From: DASRHY01 sp046765875
Lineage (GTDB): Bacteria; Actinomycetota; Actinomycetes; Propionibacteriales; Kribbellaceae
NCBI GenBank assembly: GCA_046765875.1
Contig: JBKPSJ010000015.1
Span: 1-16,978 of the forward strand
Direction: 5' to 3'
DNA length: 16,978 bases
Part shown: one piece after another, positions 6,841 to 13,393 of the stretch
Layout of the letters: each line of letters begins with the position of its first letter
Position numbering within the stretch: the first letter of the stretch is position 1
Notes under the pieces: model-generated
Seen by the model: only the letters and a program-made list of their open reading frames with translations
Told to the model about the DNA's origin: nothing
Database searches by the model: none
Made by a program: the position numbers and the translations under genes

Positions 6841-6964
6841 TCAGTTGGTCGAACCCCGTCCCCTGGGCTCGCGCCCGCCATGCCAGCCGCGTACGGCGCC
6901 TCCCCTGGCGGCAATACAGGTACCCCGTCCACCCATGCGACCATCGACCTCCTTAACCGGTCAA
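6841..6964 (-). promoter_or_regulatory. Leader region of the ScyD-like gene with strong Shine-Dalgarno and possible 31-codon leader ORF
   Basis: On the minus strand an AT-rich AATAAATG (6972-6965) could be a -10, with CTGACT (6994-6989) about 17-18 nt upstream. It is followed by AAGGAGG (6954-6948), a near-perfect Shine-Dalgarno not used by the annotated gene. Downstream starts are ATG 6944 (only 3 nt away, in a long overlapping frame) and ATG 6936 (11 nt away), which opens a 31-codon arginine/glycine-rich frame stopping at 6841, inside the Shine-Dalgarno region of the ScyD-like gene. A leader peptide is possible; chance is also possible. Confidence 0.25.
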
Positions 6965-7097
6965 CATTTATTGGCACGCGAAACTGCCAGTCAGCACCCC
7001 CACACCACCCGTGCCGAGAACCCCTGCCCTGCGTGCTTTCTCCCGCACACCCGGCAACGTGGGCCACCCTCCGCACCGCCGTCGTCGCACGGCGTTC

Positions 7098-7155
7098 AAC
7101 AGCCTGTTGTAGCGCTGAACATGATGTCCGGGGTTCAACGCCACAACAGCCTGTT
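7098..7155. repeat. Long imperfect hairpin at the left edge of the repeat region
   Basis: The arm at 7098-7120 (starting AACAGCCTGTTGTAGCGC) pairs with 7133-7155 (ending CACAACAGCCTGTT) at 20 of 23 positions around a 12-nt loop. The left arm is also an inverted match, 20 of 23, to 8864-8886 beside the ctaB stop. Its inner part resembles the inverted form of the 20-bp repeat, so it may be a diverged array member. On the minus strand it lies downstream of the DUF559 gene and could act as a terminator. Confidence 0.7.
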
Positions 7156-7160
7156 CCCCG

Positions 7161-7403
7161 GCACAAGTCCCCGTGTCCGTGCACAAGTCCGGTGTCCGTG
7201 CACAAGTCCCGGCGTTTCCTGCACAGGCCACGGCGCCGTCGCACAAGGCCGGCGCTGTGGAACGCGACGCCTACTTGTGCAAGGCGATGCCTCCTTGTGC
7301 AGCCAACTCGGTCCCGCGCGCCACAGCCACCAGTGCAACGCCACGTCGTCATGTGCGACGCGCCAATACCGCTGTGGGGTCGGCAGATCGTCGGACGTTG
7401 TGC
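7161..7403. repeat. Left array of 20-bp GCACAAG repeats (facing arms)
   Basis: Five units begin with GCACAAG or GCACAGG at 7161, 7181, 7200, 7221 and 7241, spaced 20, 19, 21 and 20 nt. From 7261 the units are inverted and end in CTTGTGC or a variant: 7261-7280 and 7281-7300 are clear (ends at 7280 and 7300), 7337-7356 ends in ATGTGC, and TTGTGC at 7403 closes the array. Two intervening stretches are degenerate. The flank from 6965 to 7097, and the rest of the 6827-7420 gap, hold no convincing gene. Sequence outside the GCACAAG core is variable but G/C-patterned. The array lies 18 nt from the stop of the DUF559 gene. Confidence 0.85.
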
Positions 7404-7420
7404 AAGGCATCGGCGTATGG

Positions 7421-8359
7421 TCAGGCGGCCGCGCGCGTCAGTGCGTCGCCGATCAGGCGAGCGGTTCGGACGGGGCGGTCGAGGTCGGCCCAGGCAAGCC
7501 GGATCACGGCGTACCCCATCCGGCGAATCCGATCCTCGCGGCGCTTCTCCGCGACGAGGTCGCCGCTGTTCGCGTACTTGGACTCGCCGTCAAACTCGAC
7601 CACCACGCCCTGTGCGCGGAAGAGGAAATCGACTCGCCCGACGAAACCGCGTTCCTGCGGATCGAACAACTCGACCTGTAGATCGGGAACCGGCAGGCCG
7701 TAATCGGCCATCAGCACGCGCAGCCGCGACTCACCGACCGACTCGCTCCGGCCGTCGGCGAAAGCCAACGCGTTACGCGCTCGCGCCGAGCCCGCGCGGT
7801 GACGGAGCTGGTGCACCACAGTGTCGAGATCGGCCCGCGACACCGCACCCTGGTGAAGGACCCGGTCGAAGAGCACCACCGCCGCCTCGTACGACGAGTC
7901 GCACGCCGCCTCGACGGCAGCACGTGCGGCTGACATCACGCGGATCTCACCCGCCCTGACGACATGAGCGGGCTCGATCCGCGCTCGGTGTACCACCAAC
8001 TCCGCACTCGAACGCCAGCGGCCCGTGGACTTGGTGACGTGTACCCGGTCCAGTGCGAGACCCCAGGCCGGCAACCCGTGCAACACCAGCGCGGACTGGT
8101 GACTGACGACCGCGTTCCCACCCATCCGATGCAGCACCGCCGCGGCGGTCAGGCGATGCACCCGGGCCGCTCGTTCCCACGGCGTCTCCGCCACCGGCTC
8201 CGCGGCGACCTCGACGTACCCGTCCCGGCACAGTCGCCGCCAACGCCCGACCCGCAACCGCTCGCGGATCTCACTCTCGGTGTATCCGCAAGCACGAGCG
8301 TCACCTCGGTTGAACCACCCACCCCGGCGCGCCGCCAGTAAAGTCAGCTTTCGATTCAT
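7421..8359 (-). CDS. DUF559 PD-(D/E)XK nuclease-like protein with AbiEi-type N-terminal winged helix
   Basis: The 312-residue product starts at ATG 8359 (MNRKLTLLAARRGGWFNRGD). Residues 1-50 look like the AbiEi-antitoxin-type winged helix (RGDARACGYTESEIRERL, GRWRRLCRDGYVEV); a middle part has the usual SHQSALVLHGLPAWGL block of this protein class. The C-terminal DUF559 domain, related to Vsr/PD-(D/E)XK endonucleases, has E210 (GESRLRVLM), D244 (RVDFLF), E255 and D257 (VVEFDGESKY), K261, and the RREDRIRRMGYAVIRLAWADL tail, so the active-site residues appear intact. The frame is open to 8455, but that part is repeat sequence. No good Shine-Dalgarno is visible. It stands alone: no partner toxin or methylase is adjacent. 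Such genes are common in actinobacteria and of unknown role. It is bracketed by 20-bp repeat arrays. Confidence 0.88.
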   Translation of the reverse strand: MNRKLTLLAARRGGWFNRGDARACGYTESEIRERLRVGRWRRLCRDGYVEVAAEPVAETPWERAARVHRLTAAAVLHRMGGNAVVSHQSALVLHGLPAWGLALDRVHVTKSTGRWRSSAELVVHRARIEPAHVVRAGEIRVMSAARAAVEAACDSSYEAAVVLFDRVLHQGAVSRADLDTVVHQLRHRAGSARARNALAFADGRSESVGESRLRVLMADYGLPVPDLQVELFDPQERGFVGRVDFLFRAQGVVVEFDGESKYANSGDLVAEKRREDRIRRMGYAVIRLAWADLDRPVRTARLIGDALTRAAA

Positions 8360-8413
8360 GCTCGGAAAGGTGTCGCAAATCCCGCCCGACCCCAGACAAA
8401 CTCCAGCGCCTGT

Positions 8414-8533
8414 GCACAAGTCGCGCTGACCACCCACAAGGCCGGCCCTGTCCAACGTCGCGCTGGCTTGTGCAGCGTCAGCGTGCCCTGCGCGGGGTCA
8501 CCGTGCCCAGCGCATGATCACCGGGACTTGTGC
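8414..8533. repeat. Right array, module 1: six 20-bp units, two forward and four inverted
   Basis: Units at exact 20-nt phase: GCACAAGTCGCGCTGACCAC (8414), CCACAAGGCCGGCCCTGTCC (8434), then inverted AACGTCGCGCTGGCTTGTGC (8454), two diverged units (8474, 8494) and ATGATCACCGGGACTTGTGC (8514). It lies 54 nt upstream of the DUF559 start codon. A 28-nt piece (8534-8561), itself containing GGACAAG, joins it to module 2. Confidence 0.8.
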
Positions 8534-8561
8534 GGGACCCGGACAAGCCTCACGCACCTGT

Positions 8562-8881
8562 GCACAAGTGCGGGTGAGCCTGCACAAGTCTGGGCGACGG
8601 CGTACAAGTCCTGGTGATGGTGCACAAGTCTGGGCGACGGCGTACAAGTCCTGGTGATGGTGCACAACTCCGGGTGCTGTTGCACACGGCCGGGCTTGTG
8701 CAACGCCACCGTGGCTTGTGCAACGCCACCGTGGCTTGTGCAACGCCACCGTGGCTTGTGCAACGCCACCGTGGCTTGTGCATCGGCACGGTGGCTTCTG
8801 CAACGGCACCGTGGCCTGTGTAGCGTCACCGTGGCTTGTGCAACGGCGCCGTGGCTTGTACAGGGTCAGCGCTGCAACAGG
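8562..8881. repeat. Right array, module 2: sixteen 20-bp units as facing arms around a dyad centre
   Basis: Sixteen consecutive 20-nt units without a phase slip. Six forward units start G(C/T)ACAA at 8562, 8582, 8602, 8622, 8642 and 8662; the 40-mers 8582-8621 and 8622-8661 are identical. The central unit GCACACGGCCGGGCTTGTGC (8682-8701) is a near-palindrome. Then inverted units follow: AACGCCACCGTGGCTTGTGC four times identically (8702, 8722, 8742, 8762), then variants at 8782, 8802, 8822 and 8842 and a diverged last unit at 8862. Since 20 is not a multiple of 3, a protein-coding role is unlikely. The array ends 5 nt short of the last base of the ctaB stop codon. Confidence 0.92.
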
Positions 8882-8886
8882 GTGTT
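8864..8886 (-). repeat. Right end repeat, inverted match to 7098-7120
   Basis: Read on the minus strand this 23-mer starts AACACCCTGTTGCAGCGC and matches the left copy starting AACAGCCTGTTGTAGCGC at 20 of 23 positions. The two lie at the outer limits of the repeat-nuclease-repeat region in inverted orientation, like terminal inverted repeats. It overlaps the last array unit and one base of the ctaB stop codon. Confidence 0.55.
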
Positions 8887-9827
8887 CAGTGGAGGAGGGG
8901 GTCTACGGCGGCGGCTACGAAGAGGAGGGCCAGGTAGATGTTGCTGTAGTGGAACAGGCGCATCGGGCGCAGCGCCGCTCCGTCGGCTCCGGTCTTGGCG
9001 CGGAACAGTAGCCAGCCTGCCTCGCGGATGAAGACGGTGCCGAGCGCCAGGGCGGTCAGCGGGTACAGCCAGCCGGTGCCGGCGACCGGCCACAGCGCCA
9101 GCGAGACCAGCACCATGACGATCGAGTAGCCGAGGATCTGGCGGGCCGTCTGCTCCGCGGTCGCCACCACCGGCAGCATCGGTACGTCGACCGCCGCGTA
9201 GTCCTCGCGGTAGCGCATCGCCAGCGTCCAGGTGTGCGGCGGCGTCCAGAAGAACACCACCGCGAACAGGACGAAGGGCGTCCAGGCCAGCTTGCCGGTC
9301 ACGGCGGTCCAGCCGATGACGGTCGGGAAACAGCCGGCGATGCCGCCCCAGACGATGTTCTGCACCGTACGGCGCTTGAGCAGCATCGTGTAGCCGAAGA
9401 CGTAGAACAGGTTCGCCACCAGCGCCAGCGCGGCCGACAGCCAGTTGACCAGCAGCCCGAGCCAGAGCGTCGCGAGCACTCCGAGCACGACGCCGAACAC
9501 CGTGGCCGAAGTCGGGCTCACCGCGTGGCGGGGCAACGGCCGCCGCCGGGTCCGGCGCATCTGCTCGTCGATGTCGCGGTCGAGTACGCAGTTGATGCAG
9601 TTCGCCGAGCCGGCCGCGAAGATGCCGCCGACCAATGTGGCGACCACCACACCCAGGGCCGGTACGCCGTCGGCCGCCAGGAACATCACCGGCACCGTAG
9701 TGATCAGTAGCAGCTCGATGATCCGCGGCTTGGTCAGCGCGACGTACGCCGAGACCACGTGCCGGAGCGAGGGCCGCGGCGCGGTACGCGCGGTCGTCAC
9801 GGCGGGACGCGGGTCGACGGCCGTCAC
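8886..9827 (-). CDS. ctaB: Protoheme IX farnesyltransferase (heme O synthase)
   Basis: CtaB transfers a farnesyl group to the vinyl side chain of protoheme in the membrane, giving heme O, the substrate of CtaA. The product has about nine hydrophobic helices and the UbiA-superfamily prenyl-diphosphate motif NCINCVLDRDIDEQMRRT (Asp-rich site at about residues 83-87) followed by RRRPLP; the second site is around YREDYAAVDVPMLPV. The N-terminal YVALTKPRIIELLLITTVPVM block is typical for CtaB. GTG 9827 (MTAVDPRP) is preferred because GAGG lies 5 nt upstream, giving 313 residues; GTG 9833 adds two residues. It is divergent from tkt, as in other actinobacteria. Its 3' end runs directly into the repeat array, with no separate terminator seen. 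Confidence 0.96.
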   Translation of the reverse strand: MTAVDPRPAVTTARTAPRPSLRHVVSAYVALTKPRIIELLLITTVPVMFLAADGVPALGVVVATLVGGIFAAGSANCINCVLDRDIDEQMRRTRRRPLPRHAVSPTSATVFGVVLGVLATLWLGLLVNWLSAALALVANLFYVFGYTMLLKRRTVQNIVWGGIAGCFPTVIGWTAVTGKLAWTPFVLFAVVFFWTPPHTWTLAMRYREDYAAVDVPMLPVVATAEQTARQILGYSIVMVLVSLALWPVAGTGWLYPLTALALGTVFIREAGWLLFRAKTGADGAALRPMRLFHYSNIYLALLFVAAAVDPLLH

Positions 9828-9854
9828 GAACACCTCGGGTTAGCAGGGAGGAAA

Positions 9855-9868
9855 CCGGGGTACCCCGG
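9855..9868. promoter_or_regulatory. Perfect 14-bp palindrome in the ctaB-tkt intergenic region
   Basis: CCGGGGTACCCCGG is a perfect palindrome about 28 nt upstream of the ctaB start. On the minus strand it lies downstream of TAGACT (9887-9882), a candidate -10 for ctaB, so it would be at the start of the ctaB leader. It could be an operator or a small hairpin; no known regulator site is recognised. Confidence 0.3.
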
Positions 9869-9920
9869 CACTGACCGCGACAGTCTATGACCAGTCGTCC
9901 GGCATCAGGCAGTGGGGCGA

Positions 9921-9934
9921 GTAGGCTCGCCTAC
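9921..9934. promoter_or_regulatory. Candidate tkt operon promoter overlapped by a dyad
   Basis: TAGGCT (9922-9927) fits TANNNT on the plus strand and lies within the perfect inverted repeat GTAGGC-TC-GCCTAC (9921-9934). If used, transcription starts about 95 nt before the chosen tkt start. A GTG at 9936, in frame with tkt, lies 8 nt after the hexamer and would give a leaderless extended product. No clear -35 is visible. Confidence 0.4.
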
Positions 9935-10028
9935 GGTGGACGCGCTCCGGCGCCTGCAGGCGTGTGACGGCACCTCCGGGGGTGTGCCCACGACCCGAGT
10001 AGCAGGCATCGAGAGGAGCGCCGGCGGC

Positions 10029-12239
10029 GTGACCGAGACCACCGGAAAGCTGGAATGGACCGAGCTCGACCGGCGAACGGTCGACACCATACGGACACTC
10101 GCGATGGACGCCGTACAGAAGGTCGGCAACGGCCATCCCGGTACGGCGATGAGCCTGGCGCCTGCGGCGTACCTGCTGTTCAACCGGATCATGCGGCACA
10201 ACCCGGCCGATCCGCAGTGGCCCGGCCGCGACCGGTTCGTGCTGTCGGCCGGCCATTCGAGCCTGACCCTGTACATCCAGCTCTACCTGACCGGGTACGG
10301 CCTGAAGCTGGACGATCTGAAGGCGCTGCGTACCTGGAACAGCCTGACACCGGGCCACCCGGAACACGGGCACACCACGGGTGTCGAGAGCACCACCGGC
10401 CCGCTCGGCCAGGGCGTCGGCAACGCGGTCGGGATGGCAATGGCGGCCCGCCGCGAGCGCGGCCTGTTCGACCCCGATGCGCCGCGCGGCGAGAGCGTGT
10501 TCGACCACGACATCTTCGCGATCGCCTCCGACGGCGACCTCGAGGAGGGCGTGTCCGGCGAGGCCTCGTCGCTCGCCGGCCACCAGAAACTCGGCAACCT
10601 CACGTTGCTGTACGACGACAACCGGATCTCGATCGAGGACGACACCGCGATCGCGTTCTCCGAGGACGTCGGCAAGCGCTACGAGGCGTACGGCTGGCAC
10701 GTGCAGCGGGTCGACTGGACCAACGACGGCACGGGGTACGAGGAGAACGTCCAGGCCCTGTACGACGCCTACGCCGCGGCCAAACAGCACAGCGACAAAC
10801 CCAGCTTCATCCAGCTTCGAACCATCATCGCCTGGCCGGCGCCGAACGCGCAGAACACCGGCAAGGCACACGGTTCGGCACTCGGCGCCGAGGAGGTGGC
10901 GGCGACCAAGAAGGTGCTCGGCTTCGACCCGGACAAGTTCTTCGACGTCGCCGACGACGTACTCGAGCACACTCGCAGGACGATTGCCCGCGGCAACGAG
11001 CTGCAGGCCGAGTGGACCGCGCGGTTCGACGAATGGGCCGCCGGCGCCGGCGAGCGCAAGGAGCTGTTCGACCGGATGTCGAAGCGCGAGCTGCCGTCCG
11101 GCTGGAGCGACGCGCTGCCGACGTTCCCCGCCGACGAGAAGGGCATCGCGACCCGCAAGGCGTCCGGCGAGGTGCTCGGATCGATCGCGCCGAAGCTGCC
11201 CGAGCTGTGGGGCGGCTCGGCGGATCTAGCCGAGTCGAACAACACGACCCCGAAGGGCGAGCCGTCGTTCATCCCGCCGGAGCACTCGACCAAGGAGTTC
11301 CAGGGCGACTGGTACGGCAGGGTCCTCCACTTCGGCATTCGCGAGCACGCGATGGGGTCGATCCTCAACGGCATCGTGCTGCACGGCGGCACTCGTCCGT
11401 ACGGCGGCACGTTCCTGGTGTTCAGCGACTACATGCGCCCGGCGGTCCGGCTGGCCGCGCTGATGAAGCTGCCGGTCACCTACGTGTGGACGCACGACTC
11501 GATCGGTCTCGGTGAGGACGGTCCGACGCACCAGCCGATCGAGCACCTGGCCGCGCTGCGCGCGATCCCCGGGCTGGACGTGGTTCGGCCCGCCGACGCG
11601 AACGAGACCGCGGTGGCCTGGCGCACGATCCTGGGCCACACCGACCGCCCGGCCGGGCTGGCGCTGACTCGGCAGAATGTGCCGACGTTCCCGCGCGGCA
11701 CCGACGGCTTCAACTCCGCCGAAGGGGTGGCGAAGGGCGCGTACATCCTGATCGAGGCCGACGGCGGCCACCCGGACGTCATCCTCGTCGGCACCGGATC
11801 GGAGGTCCAGCTGGCCGTCGAGGCGCGCCGGTTGCTGGCCGAGCGCGACATCAAGGCCCGGGTGGTCTCGATGCCGTGCAAGGAATGGTTCGACGCGCAG
11901 GACGCCGCGTACCGCGACTCGGTCTTCCCCGGCGGCATCAAGGCCCGGGTCTCGGTCGAGGCGGCGGTGTCGATGGGCTGGCGCGACGTCATCGGTGACG
12001 CCGGCCGGCACGTCGGGATCGAGCACTTCGGTGCGTCGGCCGACTACAAGACGCTGTTCACCGAGTTCGGCATCACCGCCGAGGCCGTCGTCGAGGCCGC
12101 CGAGCAGAGCATCGCGTCGGCCCGCGAGCTCGGCGGCGCGCTGCCCTCGGTGCCGCGCCGCCCGTACGGCGGGGTCGGTCCCGCCGACGAACCGGCCACC
12201 ACCGACGCCGGTGCCGCTGCCACCAACGAACTCGGCTGA
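10029..12239 (+). CDS. tkt: Transketolase
   Basis: Transketolase is the thiamine-diphosphate enzyme that moves two-carbon units between ketoses and aldoses in the non-oxidative pentose phosphate pathway. From GTG 10029 the product is 736 residues, near the family norm. N-terminal ThDP domain: H36 in GNGHPGTAMS, H76 in SAGHSSL, GVESTTGPLGQG (118-129), and the metal/ThDP motif from DGD (168-170) to DDN (196-198). Middle domain: E439 in FGIREHAMGS is the catalytic glutamate, followed by GGTFLVFSDYMRPAVRLAAL and HDSIGLGEDGPTHQPIEHLA. The C-terminal domain includes LVGTGSEVQLAVEARRLL. GTG 10029 is preferred because it starts the usual TETTGKLEW N-terminus and has AGGAG about 10 nt upstream; the frame is open to 9912. 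First gene of the tkt-tal-pgi-zwf-opcA operon. Confidence 0.97.
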   Translation: MTETTGKLEWTELDRRTVDTIRTLAMDAVQKVGNGHPGTAMSLAPAAYLLFNRIMRHNPADPQWPGRDRFVLSAGHSSLTLYIQLYLTGYGLKLDDLKALRTWNSLTPGHPEHGHTTGVESTTGPLGQGVGNAVGMAMAARRERGLFDPDAPRGESVFDHDIFAIASDGDLEEGVSGEASSLAGHQKLGNLTLLYDDNRISIEDDTAIAFSEDVGKRYEAYGWHVQRVDWTNDGTGYEENVQALYDAYAAAKQHSDKPSFIQLRTIIAWPAPNAQNTGKAHGSALGAEEVAATKKVLGFDPDKFFDVADDVLEHTRRTIARGNELQAEWTARFDEWAAGAGERKELFDRMSKRELPSGWSDALPTFPADEKGIATRKASGEVLGSIAPKLPELWGGSADLAESNNTTPKGEPSFIPPEHSTKEFQGDWYGRVLHFGIREHAMGSILNGIVLHGGTRPYGGTFLVFSDYMRPAVRLAALMKLPVTYVWTHDSIGLGEDGPTHQPIEHLAALRAIPGLDVVRPADANETAVAWRTILGHTDRPAGLALTRQNVPTFPRGTDGFNSAEGVAKGAYILIEADGGHPDVILVGTGSEVQLAVEARRLLAERDIKARVVSMPCKEWFDAQDAAYRDSVFPGGIKARVSVEAAVSMGWRDVIGDAGRHVGIEHFGASADYKTLFTEFGITAEAVVEAAEQSIASARELGGALPSVPRRPYGGVGPADEPATTDAGAAATNELG

Positions 12240-12283
12240 TCTCGCGAGCAAATCGACAACAGAACATCCGGAGGGCTAGCGAT

Positions 12284-13393
12284 ATGAACGACAGACTGAA
12301 GGCACTCACCGACGCCGGCGTCTCGATCTGGCTCGACGACCTCAACCGCGAACGGCTCAACACCGGCGGACTGCTCAGCCTGGTCGAGGACAAGCACGTC
12401 AGCGGCGTCACCTCGAACCCGACGATCTTCGCCAAGGCGCTGTCCGACGCCGACGACTACGCCGAGCAGGTGAACGCGCTCGCCGCCCAGGACACCGCGA
12501 TCGAGGCGGCGGTCCGCATCATCACGACCGACGACGTCCGGGCCGGCTGCGACGTGATGAAGCCGGTGTACGACGACACCGAGGGCGTCGACGGCCGGGT
12601 CTCGATCGAGGTGGACCCGCGGCTGGCCCGCAACACCGAGAAGACGATCGACGAGGCCAAGGAGCTGTGGCGGGTCGTCGACCGGGAGAACCTGTTCGTC
12701 AAGATCCCGGCGACGCAGGAGGGCATCCCCGCGATCACCGCGACGCTGGCCGCCGGTATCAGTGTGAACGTGACGCTGATCTTCTCGCTGGAGCGCTACC
12801 GCGAGGTCATCGATGCGTTCTTCGCCGGCATTGAGCAGGCGATCGAGAACGGGCACGACGTGACCAGGCTCGGCAGCGTGGCGTCGTTCTTCGTCAGCCG
12901 GGTCGACACCGAGGTCGACAAGCGGCTCGACCAGATCGGCACCGATCAGGCGAAGGCACTGCGCGGCAAGGCGGCGATCGCCAACGCCCGGCTCGCCTTC
13001 GAGCTGTACGAGGAGATGTTCGACTCAGACCGGTGGCGCGAGATGGAGACCGCCGGCGCCAAGCCGCAGCGCCCGCTGTGGGCGTCCACCGGCACCAAGG
13101 ACCCGGCGTACCCCGACACCCTGTACGTCGACCAGCTGATCACCAGCGGGGTCGTCAACACGATGCCGGAGGCAACCATCAACGCGTTCGCCGACCACGG
13201 TGAGGTCCCCGGTGACACGGTCCGGGGCCGGTACGACGAGGCGCGCAAGGTGCTGGAGGACCTGGCCGAGCTCGGCATCCTGTACGACGACGTGGTCCAG
13301 GTCCTCGAGGACGAGGGCGTGGCCAAGTTCGAGGCGTCCTGGACCGAGCTCTACGACACCGTCACCGCCGCCCTCAAGGGAGCGGCACAGTGA
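12284..13393 (+). CDS. tal: Transaldolase
   Basis: Transaldolase transfers dihydroxyacetone units through a lysine Schiff base, linking the pentose phosphate pathway with glycolysis. The 369-residue protein belongs to the longer bacterial (TAL type 2) group. Seen are SIWLDDLNRERL (14-25), SGVTSNPTIFAKAL (40-53), the Schiff-base lysine K140 in ENLFVKIPAT, VNVTLIFSLERY, ASFFVSRVDTEVDKRLD and PLWASTGTKDPAYPDTLYVDQLI. ATG 12284 has a clear Shine-Dalgarno (GGAGGG, 12270-12275). It follows tkt by 44 nt without a visible promoter or terminator and overlaps pgi by 4 nt (GTGA). In some other bacteria transaldolase and this type of phosphoglucose isomerase are a single fused protein, which fits their tight coupling here. 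Confidence 0.97.
   Translation: MNDRLKALTDAGVSIWLDDLNRERLNTGGLLSLVEDKHVSGVTSNPTIFAKALSDADDYAEQVNALAAQDTAIEAAVRIITTDDVRAGCDVMKPVYDDTEGVDGRVSIEVDPRLARNTEKTIDEAKELWRVVDRENLFVKIPATQEGIPAITATLAAGISVNVTLIFSLERYREVIDAFFAGIEQAIENGHDVTRLGSVASFFVSRVDTEVDKRLDQIGTDQAKALRGKAAIANARLAFELYEEMFDSDRWREMETAGAKPQRPLWASTGTKDPAYPDTLYVDQLITSGVVNTMPEATINAFADHGEVPGDTVRGRYDEARKVLEDLAELGILYDDVVQVLEDEGVAKFEASWTELYDTVTAALKGAAQ

Noticed and set aside
5988..7352. A 454-codon minus-strand frame covering the region upstream of and overlapping the ScyD-like gene
   Set aside because: It overlaps the ScyD-like gene out of frame, is Arg/Gly rich, runs through the repeat array and shows no family motif. Only its Shine-Dalgarno at 6954-6948 is retained as a curiosity.
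7421..8359. AbiEi/AbiEii type IV toxin-antitoxin pair
   Set aside because: Only the AbiEi-like winged helix is present; there is no adjacent nucleotidyltransferase toxin, and the C-terminal domain is DUF559.
8498..8829. Overlapping open frames on the minus strand with a repeated HKPRWRCTSHGG-type peptide
   Set aside because: They arise from reading 20-bp repeats in all three frames (60-nt peptide period); all frames are open together, there is no start signal, and the composition is unlike any protein I recognise.
7161..8881. CRISPR array
   Set aside because: The repeats are contiguous 20-mers with no unique spacers, they reverse polarity within each module, and no cas gene is present.
7098..8886. 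Insertion sequence with transposase
   Set aside because: Inverted ends exist, but the only internal gene is the DUF559 protein, with no DDE, tyrosine or serine transposase motif, and no target duplication was seen.
9912..10028. Extended N-terminus of transketolase from 9912 or GTG 9936
   Set aside because: The extra 31-39 residues do not resemble transketolase, while GTG 10029 begins the typical N-terminus with an AGGAG upstream. Leaderless use of 9936 remains only a minor alternative.
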